Shown piece after piece: positions 37,481 to 46,247 of a stretch of DNA of 64,000 bases. The notes beneath the pieces are model-generated. The model searched no databases. It was not told the origin of the DNA and saw only the letters and a list, made by a program, of their open reading frames with translations. The position numbers and the translations under genes were made by a program. Origin of the DNA: Candidatus Fimadaptatus faecigallinarum. Lineage in GTDB: Bacteria; Bacillota; Clostridia; Christensenellales; Aristaeellaceae. The stretch spans positions 37,600-101,599 of the forward strand of contig DVNK01000052.1 in assembly GCA_018714445.1 (NCBI GenBank). Reading direction: 5' to 3'. Within the stretch, counting starts at the first letter, position 1; each line of letters starts with the position of its first letter.

Positions 37481-37716
37481 TACAGGCATGGCTGCCAATA
37501 AGGACAAAAGCAGATGCAAATGAAAAATGCCGACGCAGCGTCAGACGCGATCCGGCATGCGCGTTAAAGGCGAGAACATTGGCGGCGCACAGACCGGCGC
37601 AATGACAGCCGCGGGATGAGCAGTACATATGCCATGCGCACAATTGTGTGCACGAGCATATTTTAAATATCGCCTTGACCGAAGGGCAAAAGCGTCGCGC
37701 GGCGAGATGTTTCGGC

Positions 37717-37765
37717 AAAAAAGAAGGGCGGACGATTCCCGGTATACGGGAATCGCCCGCCCTTC
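37717..37765 (-). terminator. Terminator of rpmB
   Basis: A 19-bp stem with one mismatch (37723-37741 / 37747-37765) and a five-base loop. On the minus strand it is followed by TTTTTT. It lies 100 nt past the rpmB stop. Confidence 0.85.
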
Positions 37766-37867
37766 AGGCTGTGCGGCGAAGCAATAAACATACGCAAAAT
37801 TGCCGACAATCGCCGGACAGCCGCGTTTTTATTGCAAATGGCCTGACGGATCGGCGCAAGGCAACGC

Positions 37868-38059
37868 TTACAGCGCGCGCTCTACCTTACCGCTGCGCAG
37901 GCAACGGGTGCATACGCACATGCGGGTGGGAACGCCGTTGACCATAACGCGCACCTTCTGAGTGTTAGGAGCCCAGGACGTGCGGGTCTTGCGGTTGGAG
38001 TGGCTGACATTGTTGCCAGACATAGTGCCCTTGTGGCAGATTTCGCAATACTTGCCCAT
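37868..38059 (-). CDS. rpmB: 50S ribosomal protein L28
   Basis: A 63-residue large-subunit protein with the zinc-ribbon form of L28: MGKYCEICHKG at the start and MCVCTRCLRSGKV at the end supply four cysteines. The middle SHSNRKTRTSWAPNTQKVRV is diagnostic. GGAGGTG precedes the ATG. Monocistronic, with its own promoter and terminator. Confidence 0.97.
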   Translation of the reverse strand: MGKYCEICHKGTMSGNNVSHSNRKTRTSWAPNTQKVRVMVNGVPTRMCVCTRCLRSGKVERAL

Positions 38060-38111
38060 TGATAAACACCTCCTTCAAACAGGCGTGTAATACACGTTCA
38101 AAACACTACTA

Positions 38112-38140
38112 TTTTACCATTGCAGACGCAATAATGCAAG
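38112..38140 (-). promoter_or_regulatory. Promoter of rpmB
   Basis: On the minus strand TTGCAT (38140-38135), a 17-bp spacer and TAAAAT (38117-38112). Confidence 0.75.
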
Positions 38141-38735
38141 CACTTTTTCGGCGCTACAGGTAAAATTGTCGGGAAGGGGTTGCTTAGGTTTTGGGCAAAC
38201 GTATTTTGAGACGCATAAGGTCGTTGGGCACATTATAAAACGCGCGTGGAGCATGGATGGCGATGCGCGATAAACGCAGCGGCACACGGCGGTAATCCAA
38301 GTGGATTTAGCCAGCAGCGGCACACGGCGTGATTGCTCAGGCAGCGCGTCGCGATGTTGCGCAGTCGCTGTCGGCACGCATGAATGAGGCGTAAATACAA
38401 TCGCGCGTCGCCCGGCGACAAATGTTTGACGAAACATGACGTTAGTTCGCTATGGGCGCAGCTGTGCCACAAGCGCCAGCGTGAGTTGCGGCATGCGCGC
38501 CGTCAAGCCCATCGACGTGCCGAATGCGCAGGTGCTCCATTAAAGAACGATAGCGCCACCAAACGCACACGCCGCCGTATAAATGAGCGAGCCGCAAAGC
38601 ATGAGAACGCCGCAAAACTCGCACACGCTTGCGTCAGTAGCGATTCATACAAGGACACAAAAGCGCCGCGCATGCAGTTCATCAAATGAGTGTGCGGCTG
38701 GGGATATCCGCAAAATCAAATCGCGTGGCAGGCAA
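38141..38735. other. Gene-free stretch between rpmB promoter and comFC
   Basis: No supported gene. The only structure seen is a short direct repeat, CAGCGGCACACGGCG at about 38276 and 38322 (46-bp spacing), again a two-copy tandem duplication. Confidence 0.5.
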
Positions 38736-39479
38736 TCAAACTTCGCCAACACCGCCAACAATCGCGTAATCTGCGCCTGCGTCGGCGTCATGAGCCGATG
38801 CGGAGCTGCCGCGAACGATTGCGCCGGCACGCGCGTACGTCATTATGCCGACCCATTCCGCGCCGGCCTGCCTGAGCGCCCGCGCGCATTGTTCGGCTGT
38901 GGAGCCGGTCGTCAGCACATCGTCTATCAACAGAAACCTTCCGCCGGGCACGGCATGTGTTGCGCCGAATGCGCTGGCCACGTTTGCGGCGCGCTGTTCG
39001 TGCGCCAGGCGCGCATTGCTGCGGGTGCGCCGGAGGCGCCTGAGCACATGGGTGTCCATTTGCCAGCCGGTTTCGGCCGCCAGTCCGCGTGCCAGCGCTT
39101 CGGCCTGATTGTATCCGCGCTTGAGCTTGCGCGCCCAGTGCAGCGGCACCGGTACGATGACCGGAGCAATATCAAGTCTCAGCGCGTTTGCGGCCATATC
39201 CCGGCCCATATTTTCGCCGAGCCGGCGCGCGCCGCCGTACTTGAGCGCATATACGCGCTGGCGCACGCCCTCGGTATAGGCAAACGCCGCGCCGGCCCAG
39301 CTCAGCAATTCCTGGCCATGCATAAGTCCGGAGCGCAGGTCATACGCGGGTATCCGGGCTGCGTACAGCGCGCAACTCGGACACAATCCGCACTCCAGCC
39401 GGTCAAAATACGCGTCGCCGCAGCGCAGGCATGTAGTCTGCTGCGGTTGCAGAAAGTCGACCAGGGCAGCTAAGTTCAT
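38736..39479 (-). CDS. comFC: ComF-family phosphoribosyltransferase-like protein
   Basis: A 247-residue protein related to B. subtilis ComFC, needed for DNA uptake in competent bacteria, where it acts with the ComFA helicase. The N-terminal zinc knuckle is TTCLRCGDAYFDRLECGLCPSC. The PRTase domain has IVPVPLHWARKLKRGYNQAE and the PRPP loop FLLIDDVLTTGSTAEQC. It lies 240 bp downstream of recD2 on the same strand. ComF proteins are also widespread in bacteria not known to be transformable. The last 30 residues are Ala/Gly-rich. Confidence 0.9.
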   Translation of the reverse strand: MNLAALVDFLQPQQTTCLRCGDAYFDRLECGLCPSCALYAARIPAYDLRSGLMHGQELLSWAGAAFAYTEGVRQRVYALKYGGARRLGENMGRDMAANALRLDIAPVIVPVPLHWARKLKRGYNQAEALARGLAAETGWQMDTHVLRRLRRTRSNARLAHEQRAANVASAFGATHAVPGGRFLLIDDVLTTGSTAEQCARALRQAGAEWVGIMTYARAGAIVRGSSASAHDADAGADYAIVGGVGEV

Positions 39480-39718
39480 GGCGCAGGCCTCCTTGCCGGG
39501 TAGCGGTCAGGGCAATCGTGCGTGTGAGCAGGTCGTGAGCGGCCTTCGTCAGGTGAAGATATGGCGGTTCAGGCCACGCCGATACCGTAAGCGCTGACTA
39601 CAACGGCTGAGCAAACGTTTATGCCTGATTTGCCGGCGCCAGTTGCACGGGGGCGTCAATACCATCGGCCGTGTCAACGGCATGGTCGGATTGCCCGGCG
39701 CCGTGAGCGCTGGCCAAG

Positions 39719-42055
39719 TCAGCCGGGCTGGCCGGGCGAGCATGGCGGATCGACCGCATCCGGGTCGGGTATGGCGGGTTCGGCGTCGAAGTCGAACTCG
39801 AGCTGCATTTGCTTGAGCATAGCGTCGCGTTGACGTTGAGCTTCGCCATCGCCCAGCGTACCCGCGTAGTCGCGTATGCGCGAAGCCAGCGCCGTATACC
39901 TGTGCGATATGAAGTTGTTGCGGATCATTTCGCTCAGCACGGCCTCGCGCCCGACTAGCACCACGCAGTTGCGTGCGCGCGTGACCGCGGTGTAGAGCAG
40001 GTTGCGCGCCATCAGCATCCGCGGCCCCGGCATGACCGGCAGTATCACGACCGGGAACTCGCAACCCTGGCTCTTGTGCACCGATATGCAGTAGGCCAGT
40101 TCCAGCTCGTCAATGTTGGAATCGTCGTATACGGCTTCGCGGTCGTCCTCAAAGCGCACCGTAACCTCGCGCTCAACGGGATCTATCGCCGTTATGAGGC
40201 CTATCTCGCCATTGAACACGCCTTCGCCCGACTCGTCGCCGCATTCCCAGCGCAATTGGTAGTCGTTCTTGATGTGCATGACCTTGTCGCCCACGCGCAG
40301 CTGTACGTCGCCGGCGGAACGCTCGTTGACGCCGGGCCGATGCGGATTGAACGCGGCCTGCAGCGCCGCATTGAGCGCGTGCACGCCGGTCTCGCCCTTG
40401 CGCGCCGGCGCCAGCACCTGTATGCCGGTCAGCGCGTCTACGTGCGCAAAGCCCGGCAGCCTGCGATGCGCCAGATCGACTATCGTCTGGGCCGCCTGCG
40501 CGGGGGACTCCTTGCGCTCTATAAAGAAATCGCCGCCCTTTTTGTTGAGCACCGGAGGTTCGCCGGCGTTGATGCGGTGAGCGTTGAACACTATCATGCT
40601 GTCCTCGCTCTGGCGGTGAATCTCGTTCAATCGCACGCTGGGTATCGCGTCGCTTGCAAGTATGTCCTTGAGCACGCAGCCCGGCCCCACCGACGGCAGC
40701 TGGTCGGCGTCGCCGACAAGTATCAGGCGCGTGCCGTCCACTACCGCTTGCAACAGCGAGCGCATCAGCATTATGTCCACCATCGACATCTCGTCGCAGA
40801 TCAGCGCGTTGACGTCCAATGGATGTTCGCGGTTGCGGCCGAAGTTCTGTTCGTCCTCGCCGCCGTATTCCAGCAGGCGGTGTATCGTGCGGGCCTCCAT
40901 GCCGGTGGCCTCGGTCATGCGCCGCGCCGCGCGGCCGGTCGGCGCGCACAGCGCCACCTTGGTGCCGCCCGGCATCAGGCTCAGTATGCACTTGATTATG
41001 GTGGTCTTGCCGGTGCCGGGGCCGCCGGTTATCACGGCCATGCCGCGCGTGGCAGCCAGGGTCACCGCGTCGCGCTGCTCAGGGGACAGCTTGATCTGCT
41101 GGGCGGCTTCGAACCGGGATATGCGTGCGGCGATGTCGCCGGCGTCTATCGATGCCGCGGCGCGCGCGAGTTGGCTGAGCCGGTAGGCGACGTCGCGCTC
41201 GGCGGCATGCATGCGCGCAAGGTAAACTGCGCTTGTGTCGTCGATGTCCTTGACTATGACCTCGCGGCTCAGCGTCAGCTCGCTCAGCGCGGTGTCTATC
41301 AGCTCGCTCTCCACGCCCAGCAGCCGGCGCGCGGAGCCGACCAGCTCATCGCGCGGCAAATACACATGTCCCGCCGAGCCCGACGCCTCCTGCAGCACAT
41401 GTATGAGTCCGCTCTGTATGCGGTAGGGAGATTCACGGGGTATGCCTATGCGCGAGGCTATCATGTCGGCTGTGCCAAAGCCTATGCCGGCTATGTCGCG
41501 CACCATCCGATAGGGATTGGTGCGCACTATGTTCTCAGTCGCCGCGCCGTAGAGTTTGTGCACCCGCGCCGCCATGCCGGCCGAGAACCCGCAGCTCTGC
41601 AAAAACATCAGCGCCTGGCGCGCGCCCATCTGTTCGCGGTAGCTGTTTGCGATCAGCTCGGCGCGTTTGGGGCCTATGCCGGGCACCTCGTGCAGGCGTT
41701 CGGGTTCGCTGTCGAGTATTTCGAGCGTGCGCTTGCCAAACTCCTGGACTATTATGCGCGCGGTCGCGGGGCCTATGCCCTTTATCGTGCCCGAGGCCAG
41801 GTAGCGCTCTATGTCGGACACGCTCGTCGGAGCGATAACCTCGCAATCGGTCAGCTTGAGCTGGCGGCCGTAGTCGGGGTGTTCGGTCCAGTCGCCCGAC
41901 ACGCGCACGCGTTCGCCCTCGCTGACGTTGAGCACTGCGCCGACCGCGGTCACGCGCTGGCGGCCCTTGCGCAGCTGCATGACTGTCCAGCCATTGGACT
42001 CGTTGCGAAATGTTATCTGCTCCACGCTGGCTTCAAACCTGACACGCTCACCCAT
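39719..42055 (-). CDS. recD2: RecD2-type ATP-dependent 5'-3' DNA helicase
   Basis: A 778-residue SF1B helicase in an organism type that usually lacks RecBCD. An OB-like N-terminal region starts MGERVRFEASVEQITFRNE. Helix-hairpin-helix segments follow (GIGPATARIIVQEFG, VPGIGPKRAELIANSY). Helicase motifs are GGPGTGKTTIIKCILSL (Walker A), ICDEMSMVD (motif II), VGDADQLPSVGPG (motif III), and VHKSQGCEFPVVILPV with LLYTAVTRARNCVVLVG. ATG 42055 is chosen for the conserved opening; ATG 42067 is also possible. An open frame over the whole complementary strand is a codon-bias effect. Confidence 0.95.
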   Translation of the reverse strand: MGERVRFEASVEQITFRNESNGWTVMQLRKGRQRVTAVGAVLNVSEGERVRVSGDWTEHPDYGRQLKLTDCEVIAPTSVSDIERYLASGTIKGIGPATARIIVQEFGKRTLEILDSEPERLHEVPGIGPKRAELIANSYREQMGARQALMFLQSCGFSAGMAARVHKLYGAATENIVRTNPYRMVRDIAGIGFGTADMIASRIGIPRESPYRIQSGLIHVLQEASGSAGHVYLPRDELVGSARRLLGVESELIDTALSELTLSREVIVKDIDDTSAVYLARMHAAERDVAYRLSQLARAAASIDAGDIAARISRFEAAQQIKLSPEQRDAVTLAATRGMAVITGGPGTGKTTIIKCILSLMPGGTKVALCAPTGRAARRMTEATGMEARTIHRLLEYGGEDEQNFGRNREHPLDVNALICDEMSMVDIMLMRSLLQAVVDGTRLILVGDADQLPSVGPGCVLKDILASDAIPSVRLNEIHRQSEDSMIVFNAHRINAGEPPVLNKKGGDFFIERKESPAQAAQTIVDLAHRRLPGFAHVDALTGIQVLAPARKGETGVHALNAALQAAFNPHRPGVNERSAGDVQLRVGDKVMHIKNDYQLRWECGDESGEGVFNGEIGLITAIDPVEREVTVRFEDDREAVYDDSNIDELELAYCISVHKSQGCEFPVVILPVMPGPRMLMARNLLYTAVTRARNCVVLVGREAVLSEMIRNNFISHRYTALASRIRDYAGTLGDGEAQRQRDAMLKQMQLEFDFDAEPAIPDPDAVDPPCSPGQPG

Positions 42056-42172
42056 GTGCGGCACCATCCTAATCGTGTTTGTAATGTATATGATAGCACG
42101 TACCCGCGCCGATTTAAAGGCCCTGCGCGTTTGTTTTTGGATATGCGCGGATATCTGCCCGGCAAAAGGCGC

Positions 42173-42212
42173 AAAAAACCCTCCGCACGGCGATGACGCC
42201 ATGTGCGGAGGG
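42173..42212 (-). terminator. Rho-independent terminator of purA
   Basis: A 10-bp stem CCCTCCGCAC/GTGCGGAGGG (42179-42188, 42203-42212). On the minus strand it is followed by TTTTTTGCG. A second hairpin directly after the purA stop (42291-42321) lacks a U-tract. Confidence 0.88.
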
Positions 42213-42324
42213 CATGAATGCATTCTGCGCTTGAGTATCGGCCCCAGGACGAACGCGCTGAGGCGCGCATTGCGTTAGTGCGGACTGCTATAACCTACGC
42301 CCTAAGGCATGGCGCAGGTTATGT

Positions 42325-43614
42325 TTAGCCGCGCTTTATCTCGGGCGTGCGGCGGATGTACTGATCGCGCTCAGCGCCGACCGACACATAGGTTATCGGG
42401 CAGCCGACGTTGCGCTCTATGAACTCGATGTAGCGGCGCGCGTTGAGCGGCAGCTCGGCCTCGGTGCGGCAGCCGGAGATGTCCTCGGTCCAGCCGGGCA
42501 GTTCTACGTTAATGGGCTTGGCCTTTGCGAGCGCCTCGCCATAGGGGAAGCGCTGCGTGCGCTGGCCGTCGATCTCATAGCCCACGGTCACGCTCAGCTT
42601 CATGCCGGTCAGCACGTCGAGCTTGGTCAGCGCGATCTCGTCTGCGCCCTGCATGCGCACGCCGTAGCGCGACGCCACAATGTCGAACGGCCCCACGCGG
42701 CGGGGTCTGCCGGTAGCGGCGCCGTACTCGTTGCCGGCCTTGCGCAGCGCCTCGGCTTCATCGCCGAACAGCTCGCATACGAACGGGCCTTCGCCTACGC
42801 AGGTCGAGTACGCCTTCATTATGCCTATCGAATGGTCGAGCTTGCGGCCGGGTATGCCCGCGCCTATCGGAGCGTAGGCCGCCACAGTGGGCGACGACGA
42901 CGTGTAGGGGTATATGCCCAGGTCGATGTCGCGCAGCGCGCCCAGCTGTGCCTCAAACATTATGTTTTCGCCCTTGGCCGCGGCGGCGTCGAGGTAGTCG
43001 CCGGTGTCGCATACGTACTGGAGCGCGAATGTGCCGTACTCGTCCAGCCAGGCCATGACGTCGTCGGGCTTGACCGGATCCATGCCATAGCCGCCCACCA
43101 GCGTCAGGTTCTTCCACTCGCAGATGCCCTCCACGCGCTCGCGCAGCACATCGCGGTCGCGCAGGTCGCCCATGCGCAGCGCCTTTTTCATGTACTTGTC
43201 GCCGTAGACCGGGCCTATGCCGCGGCGGGTCGAGCCGAACTTCTTGCCAGCCAGCCGGTCTTCTTCGGCGCCGTCCTGCGCCACGTGATAGGGCAGGCAT
43301 ATCACTGCGCGGTCGGATATCTTGAGGTTGTCCGGCGTGACCGCCACGCCGCGCTCGGTCAGGCGGCCTATTTCATTTTTGAGGTGTTCCAGGTCTATGA
43401 CCATGCCGTCGCCCATTACGTTGACTACGCGCGGACGGAGTATGCCCGAAGGCAGCAGGTTCAGCACGAACTTGCCCCGCTCGTTTATCACGGTGTGTCC
43501 GGCGTTATTGCCGCCCTGGTAACGCACTACAATGTCGTAGTCCCGGCTGAGCAGGTCGACCATGCGGCCCTTGCCCTCGTCGCCCCAGTTTATGCCTGCG
43601 ATAGCGGTCAGCAT
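42325..43614 (-). CDS. purA: Adenylosuccinate synthetase
   Basis: GTP-dependent first step from IMP to AMP. The 429-residue length is normal. Motifs are the P-loop INWGDEGKGRMVDLLS, YQGGNNAGHTV (catalytic His), KKFGSTRRGIGPVYGDK, EAQLGALRDIDLGIYPYTSS and GRPRRVGPFD. The opening AGINWGDEGKGR replaces the commoner GAQWGDEGKGK but keeps the catalytic Asp and P-loop Lys. The ribosome site is AAGGGGGA. A consensus promoter lies 130 bp upstream. The long leader contains a hairpin GGAGGCC/GGCCTCC that could attenuate (inference). Confidence 0.96.
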   Translation of the reverse strand: MLTAIAGINWGDEGKGRMVDLLSRDYDIVVRYQGGNNAGHTVINERGKFVLNLLPSGILRPRVVNVMGDGMVIDLEHLKNEIGRLTERGVAVTPDNLKISDRAVICLPYHVAQDGAEEDRLAGKKFGSTRRGIGPVYGDKYMKKALRMGDLRDRDVLRERVEGICEWKNLTLVGGYGMDPVKPDDVMAWLDEYGTFALQYVCDTGDYLDAAAAKGENIMFEAQLGALRDIDLGIYPYTSSSPTVAAYAPIGAGIPGRKLDHSIGIMKAYSTCVGEGPFVCELFGDEAEALRKAGNEYGAATGRPRRVGPFDIVASRYGVRMQGADEIALTKLDVLTGMKLSVTVGYEIDGQRTQRFPYGEALAKAKPINVELPGWTEDISGCRTEAELPLNARRYIEFIERNVGCPITYVSVGAERDQYIRRTPEIKRG

Positions 43615-43742
43615 CAGATAATCCCCCTTGTAAAGGTCGAATCAGGCGCACAGCGCCCAAAAGTGTACGTGGAGGCCCCGTCTGGCCTCCGCGATCCGCC
43701 GAATGTCCGGCGCGGGCCGCGCGAGCAGCCCATGACTAAAAC

Positions 43743-43772
43743 ATTATATTTTAATTGCACAGCTGCTGTCAA
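43743..43772 (-). promoter_or_regulatory. Consensus promoter of purA
   Basis: On the minus strand TTGACA (43772-43767), an 18-bp spacer and TATAAT (43748-43743), both perfect. Confidence 0.9.
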
Positions 43773-43837
43773 GCTAATGTAATTTCGATTTAGTTGCGCC
43801 AAGGTAAAGGTTTTGGCGGATTTTGCGCATACGGTAT

Positions 43838-43865
43838 TTGATAATCGCGCGGCATGTGATATAAT
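43838..43865 (+). promoter_or_regulatory. Promoter of the ArsC-like gene
   Basis: TTGATA (43838-43843), a 16-bp spacer and TATAAT (43860-43865). It is divergent from the purA promoter, about 65 bp away. It rules out a start codon at 43865. Confidence 0.8.
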
Positions 43866-43891
43866 TGAAGAAAACCGCGCGGAGGACGGGC

Positions 43892-44230
43892 ATGAACATA
43901 CAGATATACGCCTTAAAGCGCAACTTCGATGTGCAAAAGGCCGAGCGCTACTTCAAGGAGCGGGGCATAAAGTATCAGTACGTCGATCTGGGCCGCAAGC
44001 CGCTGAGCGCGCGCGAGCTGGACGCGATAAGCGCCGCCGTCGGGGTGGACGCGCTGATAGACACTCAGAGCAAGCTCTACGCCGGCAGCCTGCTGCGCTA
44101 TACCAACGGCGACGCGCACAAAAAGGAACAGCTGCTCAGCGACATGCGGCTGCTGCGCGCGCCCATAGTGCGCAACGGCCGGCAGGCTACGGTTGGGTAT
44201 CAGCCCGAAACATGGGCGGGCTGGGAGTGA
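43892..44230 (+). CDS. ArsC/Spx-family thioredoxin-fold protein lacking the catalytic cysteine
   Basis: A 112-residue protein matching the ArsC/YffB/Spx family in length and pattern: MNIQIYALKRNFDVQKAERY, FKERGIKYQYVDLGRKPLSARE, LRAPIVRNGRQATVGYQPE. In family members a Cys follows the first strand (for example KNCDTVRKA); here the aligned position is Phe in KRNFDVQKA, and the protein contains no Cys at all. It therefore cannot be a classical arsenate reductase. A binding role, like Spx with RNA polymerase, is possible. GGAGGA precedes ATG 43892. The sugar-ABC permease follows 66 bp later. Confidence 0.8.
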   Translation: MNIQIYALKRNFDVQKAERYFKERGIKYQYVDLGRKPLSARELDAISAAVGVDALIDTQSKLYAGSLLRYTNGDAHKKEQLLSDMRLLRAPIVRNGRQATVGYQPETWAGWE

Positions 44231-44296
44231 CGCCGAAAACGGGCGACGCGGCGGCGGCCCGGGGACGGCGAATAATCGGCGATTGGATGTGAGAGC

Positions 44297-45337
44297 ATGG
44301 GCGAGACTGTACAGAGCGCAGCGGGTGGGCTGAGAGCGCGCCTGAGCAGGTTCAACCTGACCGGGCAGGTGCTGGCGCTGGCGGCGATGGTCATAGTGCA
44401 GACCGTGGTGATCGGGTTTGACTATGCGAGCGTGGGCGAGTGGTTCGCAACCTGGAGCGCTAATTGGGTCAACATACTGCGCAACAACGCGATAGTGGGC
44501 ATAATCTCGCTGGGCATGACGTTTGTGATAATCACGGGCGGCATAGACCTGGCGGTAGGTTCAACGCTTGTGGGCGTGGGCACGATAGCGATGGTGTTGT
44601 TTGACACCGGTCCGGCGGGCGTGCTGGGCGGATTGGGCATAGAGGGCTGGCCGGCGATACTGATAGGCATGGCGGCGGCGATACTGGCGGGAATGGCCAT
44701 GGGTTGCCTGAACGGATTGCTGGTCACAAAGGGCCGCATACCGCCGTTTATCGTGACGCTGGGCATGATGAACATAATCCGTTCGGTCGTGCAGTACTTC
44801 ATGCAGGCGCGTTCGGCGCCGATAGTGCCCGATGAATTCAAGGCGCTGGCCAACAGCCTGATCGGTACGCAGCGCATACTGCCGATAATATACTGGTTTG
44901 CGCTGGCGGTCATAATGCACATAATCGCGCGGCACACGGCGTTTGGCCGGCACGTATACGCGGTCGGCTCAAACGAGCGCACGACGCGGCTGTCGGGCAT
45001 AAACGTGGACAGGGTCAAGATACTCGTGTACACGCTGATGGGACTGATGGTGTCGTTTGCGGCGCTGACCGAGACTGCGCGCATGGGCTCGATGAACCCG
45101 TCCAACGCCGGCAGCGGCTACGAGCTGGACGCGATAGCCGCGGTCGTAGTCGGGGGCACGTCGATGTCGGGCGGGCGCGGCTCGATAGTGGGCGCGGTGC
45201 TGGGCATGCTGATAATCGGCGTGATGAACAATCTGCTCAATCTCATAGGCGTGCCGCCGTTCCTGCGCAATGCGTGCAAGGGCGCGATAGTGATACTGGC
45301 AGTGCTGATGCAGCGCAAGCGCGCGCAGGCAGCGTGA
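44297..45337 (+). CDS. Sugar ABC transporter permease, RbsC/BPD_transp_2 type
   Basis: A 346-residue membrane protein with eight to ten hydrophobic segments. The family signatures are LGMTFVIITGGIDLAVGSTL, GCLNGLLVTKGRIPPFIVTLG, VGSNERTTRLSGINV and GYELDAIAAVVVGGTSMSGGRG. It belongs to the ribose/galactose/xylose class that works with an RbsA-type double ATPase and a periplasmic-binding protein. Neither partner is adjacent; the only candidates in the window are the genes at 60.4-62.9 kb, which lack a permease. The ribosome site is weak. A terminator follows. Confidence 0.92.
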   Translation: MGETVQSAAGGLRARLSRFNLTGQVLALAAMVIVQTVVIGFDYASVGEWFATWSANWVNILRNNAIVGIISLGMTFVIITGGIDLAVGSTLVGVGTIAMVLFDTGPAGVLGGLGIEGWPAILIGMAAAILAGMAMGCLNGLLVTKGRIPPFIVTLGMMNIIRSVVQYFMQARSAPIVPDEFKALANSLIGTQRILPIIYWFALAVIMHIIARHTAFGRHVYAVGSNERTTRLSGINVDRVKILVYTLMGLMVSFAALTETARMGSMNPSNAGSGYELDAIAAVVVGGTSMSGGRGSIVGAVLGMLIIGVMNNLLNLIGVPPFLRNACKGAIVILAVLMQRKRAQAA

Positions 45338-45352
45338 TATTACCAAATACAT

Positions 45353-45392
45353 GGCCCGGGCAGGGAGCAGTCAGCGCCTGCCCGGGCCTTTT
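45353..45392 (+). terminator. Rho-independent terminator after the permease
   Basis: A perfect 11-bp stem GGCCCGGGCAG/CTGCCCGGGCC (45353-45363, 45378-45388) followed by TTTTG. Confidence 0.9.
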
Positions 45393-45494
45393 GCGCGCTC
45401 ATATGGCGTGGGGCGGCGCATATGCCGGATGATTCCGCTGGCCTGACGGGGAAATGTGCCGTGGGCGCAGTTGATTGGTGGAGCGCATTGCCAT

Positions 45495-45790
45495 ATTAGG
45501 ACTGCTTGCAGACATGCGGGGTGCCAGTGCCCAATTACCAGACCGGCTACGTGTCGCCAAACTGCTTGCCGACATGCGGGGATGCCTGTGCCAATAAGCA
45601 GACCGGCCGCGTGACGACAAACTGCTTGCCGACATGCGGGGATGCTTGTGCCAATCACCAGCCTAGCTACGTGACGCTGAACCACTTGCCGACATGCGGG
45701 GATGCCTGTGCCAATCACCAGGCGGGCCGCGTGACGACAAACTGCTTGCAGCCATGCGTGGGTGCCTGGCTGGATAAGGCGCGCATGGAG
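45495..45790. repeat. Intergenic tandem array, 60-bp unit, about 5 copies
   Basis: CTTGCCGACATGCGGGGATGC (CTTGCAG at the ends) recurs every 60 bp, visible at about 45508, 45568, 45628, 45688 and 45748. Units carry GTGCCAATCACCAG and CGTGACGACAAACTG. It fills the middle of a 900-bp gap. The parts 45393-45494 and 45791-46187 have no gene. Confidence 0.92.
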
Positions 45791-46187
45791 ATATGAGCAG
45801 ACGCGCGGCAGGATCAAGCAAGTTTGCGGACTTGAGCGAGCATATTCACATTGAGGTGCGGCCGCTGCCTGGACGGCAATCGCGCATCGCGGCGCGTGAA
45901 CGACCGACGCGCGCCCGCAGCCGCCCGCGTGTTTGCGGAGGGTATTGAATCCATTGTCGCAGGCGTCATATGCTGCCTGCGGCCGGAGACACATTGCCCG
46001 CATTTCCGGTTCCGGCGTTCCAGTAAGTGACGGCTGTCCGGCGCACTGACGCCGGGCAAGGCGGTTCATACGGCTGATCGTTTGCCGCCGAGCGCCTCGG
46101 CGAATTGCAGTGTTTGATGCGCGCAGTGCGTTTTTTGCTGACACGTTTGGGTTTTTTGCTGAATTGATGGAATCGAAAAGGCGCTAC

Positions 46188-46216
46188 TTTAAAAGCGCAA
46201 GGCGGCATGGTATAAT
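46188..46216 (+). promoter_or_regulatory. Promoter of the URO-D-like gene
   Basis: TTTAAA (46188-46193), a 17-bp spacer and TATAAT (46211-46216). Confidence 0.65.
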
Positions 46217-46247
46217 TGCCGTAAAATAATACTGGAGGTGTCGCACC

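Noticed and set aside
35208..37718. A continuous 836-codon minus-strand open frame rich in Ala, Arg, Cys and Leu repeats
   Set aside because: It spans the 35-bp and 56-bp arrays and runs antisense through the hydrolase and Cys-rich genes. Its repeats are the DNA repeats read in one frame, and no ribosome site or promoter supports it.
40076..42196. 706-codon open frame on the strand opposite recD2
   Set aside because: recD2 is certain from its helicase motifs. Long antisense frames arise throughout this genome because TTA, CTA and TCA codons are rare in the sense genes.
45506..45796. Apparent 20-residue Cys-containing repeat protein
   Set aside because: The 60-bp period keeps the frame open. 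No start context, and the sequence is not maintained beyond the array.
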